The translations under genes were made by a program, and so were the position numbers. A model generated the notes under the pieces. That model saw only the letters and a list, made by a program, of their open reading frames with translations, searched no databases and was not told the DNA's origin. A stretch of DNA of 64,000 nt, taken from contig NZ_JBIGIC010000001.1 of the NCBI RefSeq assembly GCF_043555985.1, positions 620,001 through 684,000 of the forward strand, in the 5' to 3' direction. The number at the start of each line of letters is the position of its first letter. Within the stretch, counting starts at the first letter, position 1. This DNA comes from Pelomonas candidula (lineage in GTDB: Bacteria; Pseudomonadota; Gammaproteobacteria; Burkholderiales; Burkholderiaceae_C). Below, piece by piece: positions 7,742-15,808 of the stretch.

Positions 7742-10700
7742 ATGCGTCTCATGTTCCACCCCCTAGTTCGTGGGCCCCTGGTGGCCCTGCTGATCGTGCT
7801 CGTCCTGGGCGTGGCCCGGGCCGATGCCGGGGCTGGCCCGCTGGAGGTGCAGTTCCGCAGCGTGACGGTGCCGCAGAACTCGGTGCCGGCCATCGCGCAG
7901 GACCGGGCGGGGCTGATGTGGATCGCGACGAGCAAGGGCCTGACACGCTACGACGGCTACCGGCTGCGGCCCATCGAGCTGGCCGGTGACGAGGCTTCGC
8001 CCAAGCGGGGCCTGGGCTGGGTGCGGGCGATGGCGCCATCGGCCGGCGGGCGGATGTGGATTGGCACGGAGTTCCTCGGGTTGGTGGCCTACGACCCGCT
8101 GACCGACCGCGTCGAGCGCCACGCCGAGAGTGCACCGCAGGCGCCCATCCGGGCCGTGGCCGAGGGCCGCGACGGTGCCGTCTGGGTCGGCACGATGGGC
8201 CGCGGCCTGTACCGCTACGACCCGGGCACGAAGCAGGTCGAGCCGCAGGTGCTGGCCTCGCACGGCGAGCCCGAGACGCGCGTGCTGTCGTTGCTGGCCG
8301 GTGCCGACGGCACGGTCTGGGCCGGCCACTGGCGCGGCCTGGCACGGCGCGTCGGCAAGGCCTGGCAGGAGCTGCCGCTGCCGGACCTGCCCGACCCGTC
8401 CCAGGGCGTGCCGGTGCTGGCTCTCGCCGAGGACAACCAGGGCCGGCTGTGGCTGGGTACGCAGGACGGGCACCTCGGCGTCGTCGAGCAGGGCCGCGTG
8501 CGCTGGGTGCAGGCGCTGGGCCTGCCCATCCAGGCGCTGGCGCAGGGGGGCGACGGCCGGTTGTGGGTGGGCAGCAAGAACGGTGTGTTCTGGGTCGACG
8601 CGGCCAGCGGCGCCGTCCAGGCCCGGCTGCGCCAGGACCCGCGCCGCGCGATGGGTCTGGCCGGCAACGACATCAGCGGCCTGCTGCGCGACCATAGCGG
8701 CGCGATGTGGGTCAGCGGCTACGGCCTGGGCGTGCAGCGCCACCTCAGCCACCCGGCGCTTGCCGTGCGCGGGCCGGACGCCGACCCCGGCGGCCCGCTG
8801 GCCGAGGCCGACGTGCGTGCGCTGCTGGCGTTGAAGAACGGTGAGGTGCTGGCGCCCACGCAGACCGGCCATGTCGTGCGCCTGGACGGCCGCCCCGGCC
8901 GCGACCTGGCCACGCTGGGCGAATGGCCGCGCGAGCGGCACACGGTTGTCGAGATCATGGCCGAGGCGGCGGACGGCAGCCTGTGGATGGCCGCGGCCGG
9001 CCGGCTGGAGCATCGCGCTGCCGACGGCCACCTGTTGCGTGACTGGGCGCTGGACGGCGGCCGTGCCCAGCAACTGCTGCTGCGCGCGGACGGCAGCGTC
9101 TGGCTGGGGATGCAGGAAGGCCTGTACCGGCTCGCCGGCCCCGACGCGGCGGCACTGGAGCGCGTGCATGCGCTGAACGACCAGAAGCTGCACGGTGGCA
9201 TCTACGTGCTGCGCCAGGCACCGGACGGCCGGCTGTGGGTGGGCGGCCAGCCGGGGCTGCTGCGCGAGCGCGAGCCCGGCCGCGGCGGCCTGGAGCCCGT
9301 GCCGCAGTCACCGGACGAGGGGCTGGGCAGTCCGGCCGTCATCGCGCTGCTGTGGGCGCACGACGGGCGCCTGTGGGTGGACACCACGGCGGCCGGCCTG
9401 CACCGCCTGAAGGGGTGGGACGCCCAGGGCCGCGCGCGCTTCGAGCGCGTCAGCGAGCGGCTCGGCCTGGAGGGCGTGTTCGGCGGCCACCTGCACGAGG
9501 ATGCGCAGGGCCGCATCTGGAGCCAGCTCTACGTCTACGACCCCGGCACCGACCGGCTGGACAGCTTCGGCAATGCCGAAGGCGCCAACTTCGGCAGCTT
9601 CTGGTTCTTTGCCAGTACCGAGCTGCCGGGCGGCGGCCTGCTGTTCGGCGGCAGCCGCGGCCTGCTGCGCGTGCTGCCCGATGCCTGGCAGCCCGAGCGC
9701 GGTGCGCCGCCGCTGGTCATCAGCGGCCTGCGCGTGAACGGCCATCGCTGGGCGCCACCGGGCACGCCGGGCCAGGCGCTGACGCTGCCGCCAGGCAAGC
9801 GCACGCTGTCCATCGAGTTCGCGGCGCTGGACTACGCCGACCCATCCCGCCTGCGCTACGAGTACCGGCTGCAGGGCCTGGAAGACGACTGGACGCGCGT
9901 CGACGCTGCTGGCCGCAACCCGAGCTTCGGCCCGCTCCGGCCCGGCCACTATGTGCTGCAGGTGCGCGCCACGGCACATCAGTCGCTGTGGAGCGGCGAG
10001 ACGCTGCAGCTGCCCATCGACCTGGAGCCCGCCTGGTGGGAGACGGACCTGGCGCGCGCCGCCGGCCTCGTCGCGCTGCTCGCCGGCGTCTGGGGCTGGA
10101 CGCGCTGGCGCACCCGCCAGCTGCGCCAGAACGAGGCCGAGCTGCAGGCGTTGGTGGACGAGCGCACCGCCGAGCTGCGCGAGCTCAGCCTCACCGACAC
10201 GCTGACCGGCCTGCGCAACCGCCGCTACCTGGAGCTGCGGCTGGACGACGACCTTGCGTTGTGCCTGCGCCGCTTCGAGACGCCCGACGATGCCGGCCCG
10301 GGCCCGGACGCCGACCTGCTGCTGCTGCTGCTGGACCTGGACCACTTCAAGCGCATCAACGACCAGCACGGCCACGCGGCCGGCGATGCCGTGCTGGTGC
10401 AGCTGGCCGAGCGGCTGCGCGGCGTGTTCCGCGAGACCGACTCGCTGGTGCGCTGGGGCGGCGAGGAGATCCTCGTCCTGGCCCGCGAGACCGAGCGCCG
10501 CGACGCCGCCGAGCTGGCCGCGCGCGTCTGCGCCGCGGTGCGCGACAAGCCCTTCGACATCGGCCCCGGCGAGACCGTGCACGTGACCGTGTCCATCGGC
10601 TTCTGTGCCTTCCCGCTGGACCCGCGCCATCCGCGCCTGTGGGACTGGCGCGCCTGCCTGGGCCTGGCCGACTCGGCGCTGTACGCCGCCAAGGCACAGG

Positions 10701-10840
10701 GGCGTGACGGCTACGTGGGCGCCGTCCGCAGCAACGGGCTGAGCCCGCGGGAGGCGCCCGACAGCCTGGAGGCCTGGCAGCGCGAGACGCGGCTGGACGT
10801 GGCCCGCAGCGTGGACGACGACGCCTTCAGCCCGGCCTGA
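7742..10840 (+). CDS. Diguanylate cyclase with periplasmic ligand-binding beta-propeller
   Basis: A 1032-residue membrane sensor that should make cyclic-di-GMP. Seen: a signal peptide (residues 1-28), then repeated propeller blades of the two-component-regulator type (DRAGLMWIATSKGLTRYDGY, DGAVWVGTMGRGLYRYDPG and others) to about residue 650. A Y_Y_Y domain covers about 683-743, one membrane span about 767-787, a short coiled coil follows, then a GGDEF domain from about 816. The active-site loop is GGEEI (about 905-909), with Ile for the usual Phe. An RETD inhibitory I-site lies five residues upstream, so product inhibition is expected. No EAL domain. The last 14 bases overlap the convergent esterase gene. 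The ligand of the propeller is unknown. Confidence 0.93.
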   Translation: MRLMFHPLVRGPLVALLIVLVLGVARADAGAGPLEVQFRSVTVPQNSVPAIAQDRAGLMWIATSKGLTRYDGYRLRPIELAGDEASPKRGLGWVRAMAPSAGGRMWIGTEFLGLVAYDPLTDRVERHAESAPQAPIRAVAEGRDGAVWVGTMGRGLYRYDPGTKQVEPQVLASHGEPETRVLSLLAGADGTVWAGHWRGLARRVGKAWQELPLPDLPDPSQGVPVLALAEDNQGRLWLGTQDGHLGVVEQGRVRWVQALGLPIQALAQGGDGRLWVGSKNGVFWVDAASGAVQARLRQDPRRAMGLAGNDISGLLRDHSGAMWVSGYGLGVQRHLSHPALAVRGPDADPGGPLAEADVRALLALKNGEVLAPTQTGHVVRLDGRPGRDLATLGEWPRERHTVVEIMAEAADGSLWMAAAGRLEHRAADGHLLRDWALDGGRAQQLLLRADGSVWLGMQEGLYRLAGPDAAALERVHALNDQKLHGGIYVLRQAPDGRLWVGGQPGLLREREPGRGGLEPVPQSPDEGLGSPAVIALLWAHDGRLWVDTTAAGLHRLKGWDAQGRARFERVSERLGLEGVFGGHLHEDAQGRIWSQLYVYDPGTDRLDSFGNAEGANFGSFWFFASTELPGGGLLFGGSRGLLRVLPDAWQPERGAPPLVISGLRVNGHRWAPPGTPGQALTLPPGKRTLSIEFAALDYADPSRLRYEYRLQGLEDDWTRVDAAGRNPSFGPLRPGHYVLQVRATAHQSLWSGETLQLPIDLEPAWWETDLARAAGLVALLAGVWGWTRWRTRQLRQNEAELQALVDERTAELRELSLTDTLTGLRNRRYLELRLDDDLALCLRRFETPDDAGPGPDADLLLLLLDLDHFKRINDQHGHAAGDAVLVQLAERLRGVFRETDSLVRWGGEEILVLARETERRDAAELAARVCAAVRDKPFDIGPGETVHVTVSIGFCAFPLDPRHPRLWDWRACLGLADSALYAAKAQGRDGYVGAVRSNGLSPREAPDSLEAWQRETRLDVARSVDDDAFSPA

Positions 10841-11639
10841 ACAGGAATTTCAGCGCCGCCGGCAGCTCGGCGCGCCATGCAGCCTCGTTGTGCTGTGCCT
10901 CCGCGGCGATGTGGATGCCCAGCTGTTCCGGCGGCAGCTGACGTGCCAGCCGCCTGTGCATCTGACGCGTCTGCCCGGCCATGCTGCCGCCCTCGCGGCC
11001 GCCGCAGTACAGGTGGACGCGCGTATCCGTCGGCAGCGTGGCCCGGGCCGTGTCGTCGAACAGCTGCGGAGCGGCCCAGTACGACGGGCTGAACAGGCCG
11101 AAGCGGCTGAACGTGTCGCCATGCCACAGCATCGCCGCGTGGCTGATGAGGCCGCCCATCGAGCTGCCGATCATGGCTGTGTGCTCGCGCCCGGCCTGCG
11201 TGCGCCAGCCGGCGTCGATGAACGGCTTGACCGTCTTCACGATGAAGTCCAGGTAGGCCCGCCCTTCGGCCTTGCCCAGCTCCGGGTGGTCGTAGGGTGC
11301 CATCTCGGTGTTGCGGTGCTCGCCCCCGTTGTCGATGCCGACGACCAGCGCCTCGAAGCCGAGCGTCTGCATCGTTTCGTCCACGCCCCATTCGCCGGCG
11401 AAGCTGGTGGCCGCGTCGAACAGGTTCTGGCCGTCGTGCATGTAGATGACCGGGTAGCGCCGGCCCGGCTCGCTGGCGTAGCTGGCCGGCAGGCACAGGC
11501 GCAGCGTGCGCTGGCGGTCGAGGCCGGGCATGGCCAGCGGCGGCTCGATGACCCGGACGCTCGGCAGCGCCGTGGAGGCCGCGGCGCGCGCCGGCAGGGT
11601 GGTGAGCAGGGGCAGGGTCAGCAGCAGGCGGCGTCGCAT
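10827..11639 (-). CDS. Secreted alpha/beta-hydrolase, putative esterase (EstD/Fes-like)
   Basis: A 270-residue hydrolase. Seen: a signal peptide (residues 1-21, two arginines near the start, ARAAA end) and the core motif YPVIYMHDGQNLFD. The nucleophile elbow is GSSMGG with Ser160. Asp and His candidates lie at the C-terminal end (HLYCGGREGG, AEAQHNEAAW). The pattern matches the esterase PF00756 family (enterochelin esterase and S-formylglutathione hydrolase relatives). Likely periplasmic; substrate unknown. Its 3' end overlaps that of the diguanylate cyclase by 14 bases, tail to tail. The start at 11639 is set by the signal peptide. Confidence 0.88.
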   Translation of the reverse strand: MRRRLLLTLPLLTTLPARAAASTALPSVRVIEPPLAMPGLDRQRTLRLCLPASYASEPGRRYPVIYMHDGQNLFDAATSFAGEWGVDETMQTLGFEALVVGIDNGGEHRNTEMAPYDHPELGKAEGRAYLDFIVKTVKPFIDAGWRTQAGREHTAMIGSSMGGLISHAAMLWHGDTFSRFGLFSPSYWAAPQLFDDTARATLPTDTRVHLYCGGREGGSMAGQTRQMHRRLARQLPPEQLGIHIAAEAQHNEAAWRAELPAALKFLFRPG

Positions 11640-11701
11640 GGAGGGCTTGGATGGGGTGGCGGCCGTGCGACGCTACCCGGCCGCCGCCGCCATGCCGCTC
11701 G

Positions 11702-13636
11702 TCACGGCGCCGCCGTGCGGAACCGGGCCATCAGCTCGCGCAGCGCCTGGGCCTGGCGCTGCAGGCTCTCGGCGGCGGCGGCACTCTCTTCCACGAGGGC
11801 GGCGTTCTGCTGGGTCGTGTCGTCCATCTGGTGGATGGCCACGCCGACCTCGTCCATGCTGAGGTGCTGGTCACGCGACAGCGTGCTGAGCTCGCCGATC
11901 ACGCCCGCCACGCGGCCCACGGCCCCCACCACGCGCTGCATCAGCATGGCGGCCTCTTCGCCCTGCGCATGGCCGGTGCCGATGCGCTCCACGCTGCTGC
12001 CGATGAGGCTGCGGATCTCGCGCGCCGACGTGCCGGCGCGTTGGGCCAGCGCCCGCACCTCGCCGGCCACCACGGCGAAGCCGCGGCCGTGCTCGCCCGC
12101 GCGGGCGGCTTCGACGGCGGCGTTCAGCGCCAGGATGTTGGTCTGGAAGGCGATGCCGTCGATGGTGCCGATGATGTCGGCGATCTTCTGCGAGCTGGTC
12201 TGGATGTCGCGCAGCGTGCTGGCCAGCGTGCCCACCAGGCTGCCGCCGGACTCGGCCAGCTGGCGCACCTCGGTCGCCAGCTCGGCCGCGTGGCCGGACT
12301 GCCGCGCGCCGTGTTCCAGGCCTTGCCGCACCGTGTCGACGGACGCCGTGGTCTGCTCCAGAGCGGCGGCCTGCGTTTCGGTGCGCGAGGACAGGTCGGC
12401 GCTGCCCGAGGCGATCTCCTGGCTGGCGGTGGCCACCTCGTCGGCGCGGCTGCGCACCGTGCCGACCACCTCGCTGAGCCGGACCGCCATGTCCTGCAGG
12501 GCCACCGTGAGGCGCTCGCCCTCGTCGCGCGACTGCCGGTCCACGTCGGCACTGTGGGACAGGTCGCCGTCGGCGACGGCCTGCGCGATGCCCAGCGCCC
12601 GGTTCATCGAGCGCGAGGTCTGGCGCGCGATGGTCCACAACAGCCAGCCGCCCAGCGCGGCGAGCAGCAGGCAGAGCATGGCGCCGCCGACGAGCAGCCG
12701 GCGGTCACTGGCCAGTTGCCGCTCGAGATCCTGCTGCAGCGCCGTTGTGGCGGCGTCGCCGAGCGCGTACTGCGCATCGATGGCCGCCGTCGTGGCGGCC
12801 CACCAGTCCGTGGGCTTGATCTGTGGCGTGTCCGGCTCGATGACGCCCTTCAGCGCCAACTGCCGTGCGTCGGCGAGGCGGCTGTCCAGTTGCTCGGCGA
12901 GCGACTTCAGCCGCTGCTGGTCGGTGTTTTCCAGCGTCACATGCGACAGCGCACGCCGTGCGTTGGCCTGATCGGCCATCGCGCGTTCCACCAGCACGGC
13001 CAGCCGTTGCCGGTCCGCCGGTGCCAGCTCGCCCTTGGCCAGCATGCCCATGCCGGCGCCGCGCAGGCGGCCCAGCAGTTCGGCGCTGTGCGGCAGATGC
13101 TGCAGGGCGGCATCCTGCAGGAAATAGCCGTTGGAGAACGGATGCAGCACCAGCTCGGACGTGACCGAAGCTTCGTAGATCCAGGCCAGCCGGGTGTCGA
13201 TCAGCTCGGTGTGGCGGCGGAAGCTGTCGGCCGCGTTGGTGGCGCGGCTGCCGACATCGGCAGCCAGCTGTTCCTGGGCGCGCCAATAGGCCTGCAGATC
13301 CTGCGTGAGTGCAGGGTTCAGCGCCGCTTCGGTCGCAGCGAGGCTGGGTGCCTTCAACGCCAGCAGCTCGGTCCAGACGGCGCTGCGCTTGGACTCGGCC
13401 GACGCGTCGCCGTTGAGCTGGCTGTTGGCCAGCCCGCGGTGCTGCGCCGTCAGCCGTGTGAGCTTCAAAGCCAGCGTGATGGCGGGCAGCGCATGAACTT
13501 CCCTGCTCATCTGCGCCTGCGACAGCATGGCCCGGTGCAGGAACAGCCCCGTTGGAATGCCGGTCGCCAGGGTGCACAGCAGTGCCACCCAACTCAGCTT
13601 GGCGCGTACGCTCAGTCGCTCGATCCAGCCTCTCAT
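11702..13636 (-). CDS. Methyl-accepting chemotaxis protein 1
   Basis: A 644-residue chemoreceptor. Seen: TM1 about residues 14-34, a periplasmic helical domain of about 280 residues, TM2 about 315-335, HAMP, then the signalling hairpin with tip sequence IDGIAFQTNILALNAAVEAA near residue 512. The periplasmic part carries TAQHRGL near its start, reminiscent of nitrate-sensing (NIT)-like helical bundles, but this is weak. Methylation helices show Gln/Glu pairs. No C-terminal CheR-docking pentapeptide is seen. Start 13636 has GGGAGAGG upstream, and the frame before it has no membrane logic. It is divergent from rlhA. The stimulus is unknown. Confidence 0.92.
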   Translation of the reverse strand: MRGWIERLSVRAKLSWVALLCTLATGIPTGLFLHRAMLSQAQMSREVHALPAITLALKLTRLTAQHRGLANSQLNGDASAESKRSAVWTELLALKAPSLAATEAALNPALTQDLQAYWRAQEQLAADVGSRATNAADSFRRHTELIDTRLAWIYEASVTSELVLHPFSNGYFLQDAALQHLPHSAELLGRLRGAGMGMLAKGELAPADRQRLAVLVERAMADQANARRALSHVTLENTDQQRLKSLAEQLDSRLADARQLALKGVIEPDTPQIKPTDWWAATTAAIDAQYALGDAATTALQQDLERQLASDRRLLVGGAMLCLLLAALGGWLLWTIARQTSRSMNRALGIAQAVADGDLSHSADVDRQSRDEGERLTVALQDMAVRLSEVVGTVRSRADEVATASQEIASGSADLSSRTETQAAALEQTTASVDTVRQGLEHGARQSGHAAELATEVRQLAESGGSLVGTLASTLRDIQTSSQKIADIIGTIDGIAFQTNILALNAAVEAARAGEHGRGFAVVAGEVRALAQRAGTSAREIRSLIGSSVERIGTGHAQGEEAAMLMQRVVGAVGRVAGVIGELSTLSRDQHLSMDEVGVAIHQMDDTTQQNAALVEESAAAAESLQRQAQALRELMARFRTAAP

Positions 13637-13728
13637 CGGCCTCTCCCGCAGTGGAGAACAAAGGTTAGCCGGGCGAGATGTGAGGGTCTTGCGCTGAAAC
13701 AAACGCGGGGCCTGTCGCGGCGGTTTTC

Positions 13729-13734
13729 TAGAAT
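13729..13734 (+). promoter_or_regulatory. Candidate -10 element TAGAAT of rlhA
   Basis: TAGAAT lies six bases before the ATG at 13740, so transcription would start at or next to the start codon (leaderless or nearly so). No convincing -35 hexamer is present at 17 bp, so this is a weak call. Confidence 0.4.
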
Positions 13735-13739
13735 CCGGC

Positions 13740-15743
13740 ATGCTCGACAAGTCCTGTATCCGTGTAGAACTTCTCGCCCCCGCCCGCGACGCCGACATCG
13801 GCATCGAGGCCGTCAACCACGGCGCGGACGCCGTCTACATCGGCGGCCCCGGCTTCGGCGCGCGGGACAAGGCACCCAACGAGATCGGCGACATCGCCCG
13901 GCTCGTGAAGCACGCGCACCGTTTCAACGCGCGCATCTTCGTCACGATGAACACCATCCTGCGAGACGACGAGCTGGATGGCGCACGCCAGCAGGCCTGG
14001 CAGCTGTTTGAGGCGGGCGTGGACGCCCTCATCGTGCAGGACATGGGCCTGCTGGAGCTGGACCTGCCGCCCATCCAGCTGCACGCCAGCACGCAGACCG
14101 ACATCCGCACGCCCGAGAAGGCGCGTTTCCTGCAGGACGTGGGCTTCTCGCAGATGGTGCTGGCCCGCGAGCTGGACCTGAAGCAGATCATCGCCATCCG
14201 CGAGCAGGTGCAGCACGCGACGCTGGAGTTCTTCGTGCACGGCGCGCTGTGCGTGGCCTACAGCGGCCAGTGCTTCATCAGCCATGCCCACACGGGCCGC
14301 AGCGCCAACCGCGGCAACTGCAGCCAGGAATGCCGGCTGCCGTACACGGTGACCGACACGAAGGGCCGCGTCGTCGCGCACGACAAGCATGTGCTGAGCC
14401 TGAAGGACAACGACCAGAGTGCCAACCTCGAGGCGCTCATCGACGCCGGCATCCGCAGCTTCAAGATCGAGGGCCGCTACAAGGACATGGCCACCGTCAA
14501 GAACGTGACGGCCCATTACCGCACGCTGCTGGACGCGATCATGGAACGCCGGCCCGAGCTGGCCTCCACCGGCCACGGCCGCTGCAGCTTCACGTTCGCG
14601 CCCGAGCCCGAGCAGGCCTTCAACCGCGGCGGCACCGACTACTTTGTCAACGGCCGCAAGATCGACATCGGCGCCTTCGACAGCCCCAAGCACGCCGGCC
14701 TGCCGCTGGGCGACATCGTGCGCGTCGGCACCGAGGACTTCGAACTCGACACCGGCGACGCGGTCAAGGTCGTCAACAACGGCGACGCGTTGACCTGGTG
14801 GGATCGCCAGGGCGAGCTGCAGGGCGTGCCGGTCAACGTCGCGACGCCCATCGGCGGCACACGCTGGCGCATCGAGCCGAACCTGTCCAAGGGTCAATCT
14901 TTTGCCGACCTGAAGGATCTGTTCCCCGGCACGGCCGTCAGCCGCAACCGCGACATGGCCTGGGAGCGGCTGCTCGCCAAGCCCAGCGCCGAGCGTCGCA
15001 TCGCCGTGGACGTGACGCTGGCGCAGGTGAACGACGGCTTCGAGCTGACGCTGAAGGACGAGACCGGCGTGAAGGCGTCGGTGCGGCTGCCGCACGCGCA
15101 CGAACCCGCACGCGACTCAAGCCAAGCCGACGCGCAGATGAAGGACGCGCTCGCCAAGCTGGGCGACACGATCTTCGAGGCCCGCCGCGTGCGGCTGGCG
15201 ATGCGCGGCGAGCCGCTGTTCCTGCCGGCCAGCAAGCTCAACGCGCTGCGCCGCGATGCCGTGGCCGCGCTGGAGGCCGCCCGTGACGCCGCGTTCGAGC
15301 GCCTGCCGCGCGCCACGCCCGACGAGCCACCGGCGCCCTACCCCGACGACACGCTGACCTACCTCGCCAACGTCTACAACACACGGGCCGCCGCGTTCTA
15401 CGCCCGCCATGGCGTCAAGGTCATCGGTGCCGCCTACGAGAGCCACGAGGAGCTGGGCGAGGTGCCGCTGATGATCACCAAGCACTGTGTGCGCTGGAGC
15501 CTGAGCCTGTGCCCCAAGCAGGCCAAGGGCGTGACCGGTGTGCAGGGCACCGTGCGCGCCGAGCCGCTGACGCTGACGCACGGCGAGGACACGCTGACGC
15601 TGCGCTTCGACTGCAAGCCCTGCGAGATGCACGTCGTCGGCGCGATGCGCAAGAACGTGCTGAAAGCATTGAAGGCCGAGCCGATGACGTTCTACAAGAC
15701 GCGGCCCGCAGCGCGGGCAAATCCCGACCCGAATCCGGTCTGA
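13740..15743 (+). CDS. rlhA: 23S rRNA 5-hydroxycytidine synthase RlhA (peptidase U32 family)
   Basis: A 667-residue U32-family protein. In E. coli the family member RlhA (YdcP, 653 residues) hydroxylates C2501 of 23S rRNA, drawing on prephenate-derived chemistry and an Fe-S cluster. Seen: the family start VELLAPARDADIGIEAVNHG, AVYIGGPGFGAR, and the U32 signature EFFVHGALCVAYSGQCFIS at about residues 163-181. Conserved cysteines follow (NRGNCSQECR, and CPKQAKG and CKPCEMH near the end). Length and the C-terminal domain favour RlhA over the shorter TrhP (YegQ) and UbiU/UbiV relatives. Monocistronic, divergent from the chemoreceptor at 13636. Confidence 0.85.
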   Translation: MLDKSCIRVELLAPARDADIGIEAVNHGADAVYIGGPGFGARDKAPNEIGDIARLVKHAHRFNARIFVTMNTILRDDELDGARQQAWQLFEAGVDALIVQDMGLLELDLPPIQLHASTQTDIRTPEKARFLQDVGFSQMVLARELDLKQIIAIREQVQHATLEFFVHGALCVAYSGQCFISHAHTGRSANRGNCSQECRLPYTVTDTKGRVVAHDKHVLSLKDNDQSANLEALIDAGIRSFKIEGRYKDMATVKNVTAHYRTLLDAIMERRPELASTGHGRCSFTFAPEPEQAFNRGGTDYFVNGRKIDIGAFDSPKHAGLPLGDIVRVGTEDFELDTGDAVKVVNNGDALTWWDRQGELQGVPVNVATPIGGTRWRIEPNLSKGQSFADLKDLFPGTAVSRNRDMAWERLLAKPSAERRIAVDVTLAQVNDGFELTLKDETGVKASVRLPHAHEPARDSSQADAQMKDALAKLGDTIFEARRVRLAMRGEPLFLPASKLNALRRDAVAALEAARDAAFERLPRATPDEPPAPYPDDTLTYLANVYNTRAAAFYARHGVKVIGAAYESHEELGEVPLMITKHCVRWSLSLCPKQAKGVTGVQGTVRAEPLTLTHGEDTLTLRFDCKPCEMHVVGAMRKNVLKALKAEPMTFYKTRPAARANPDPNPV

Positions 15744-15808
15744 TCCTCTGACCGCCGCGCCGGCGCGGTGACACACTCGCGCTCCAAATCGAACAGAGGG
15801 AGACCGGT

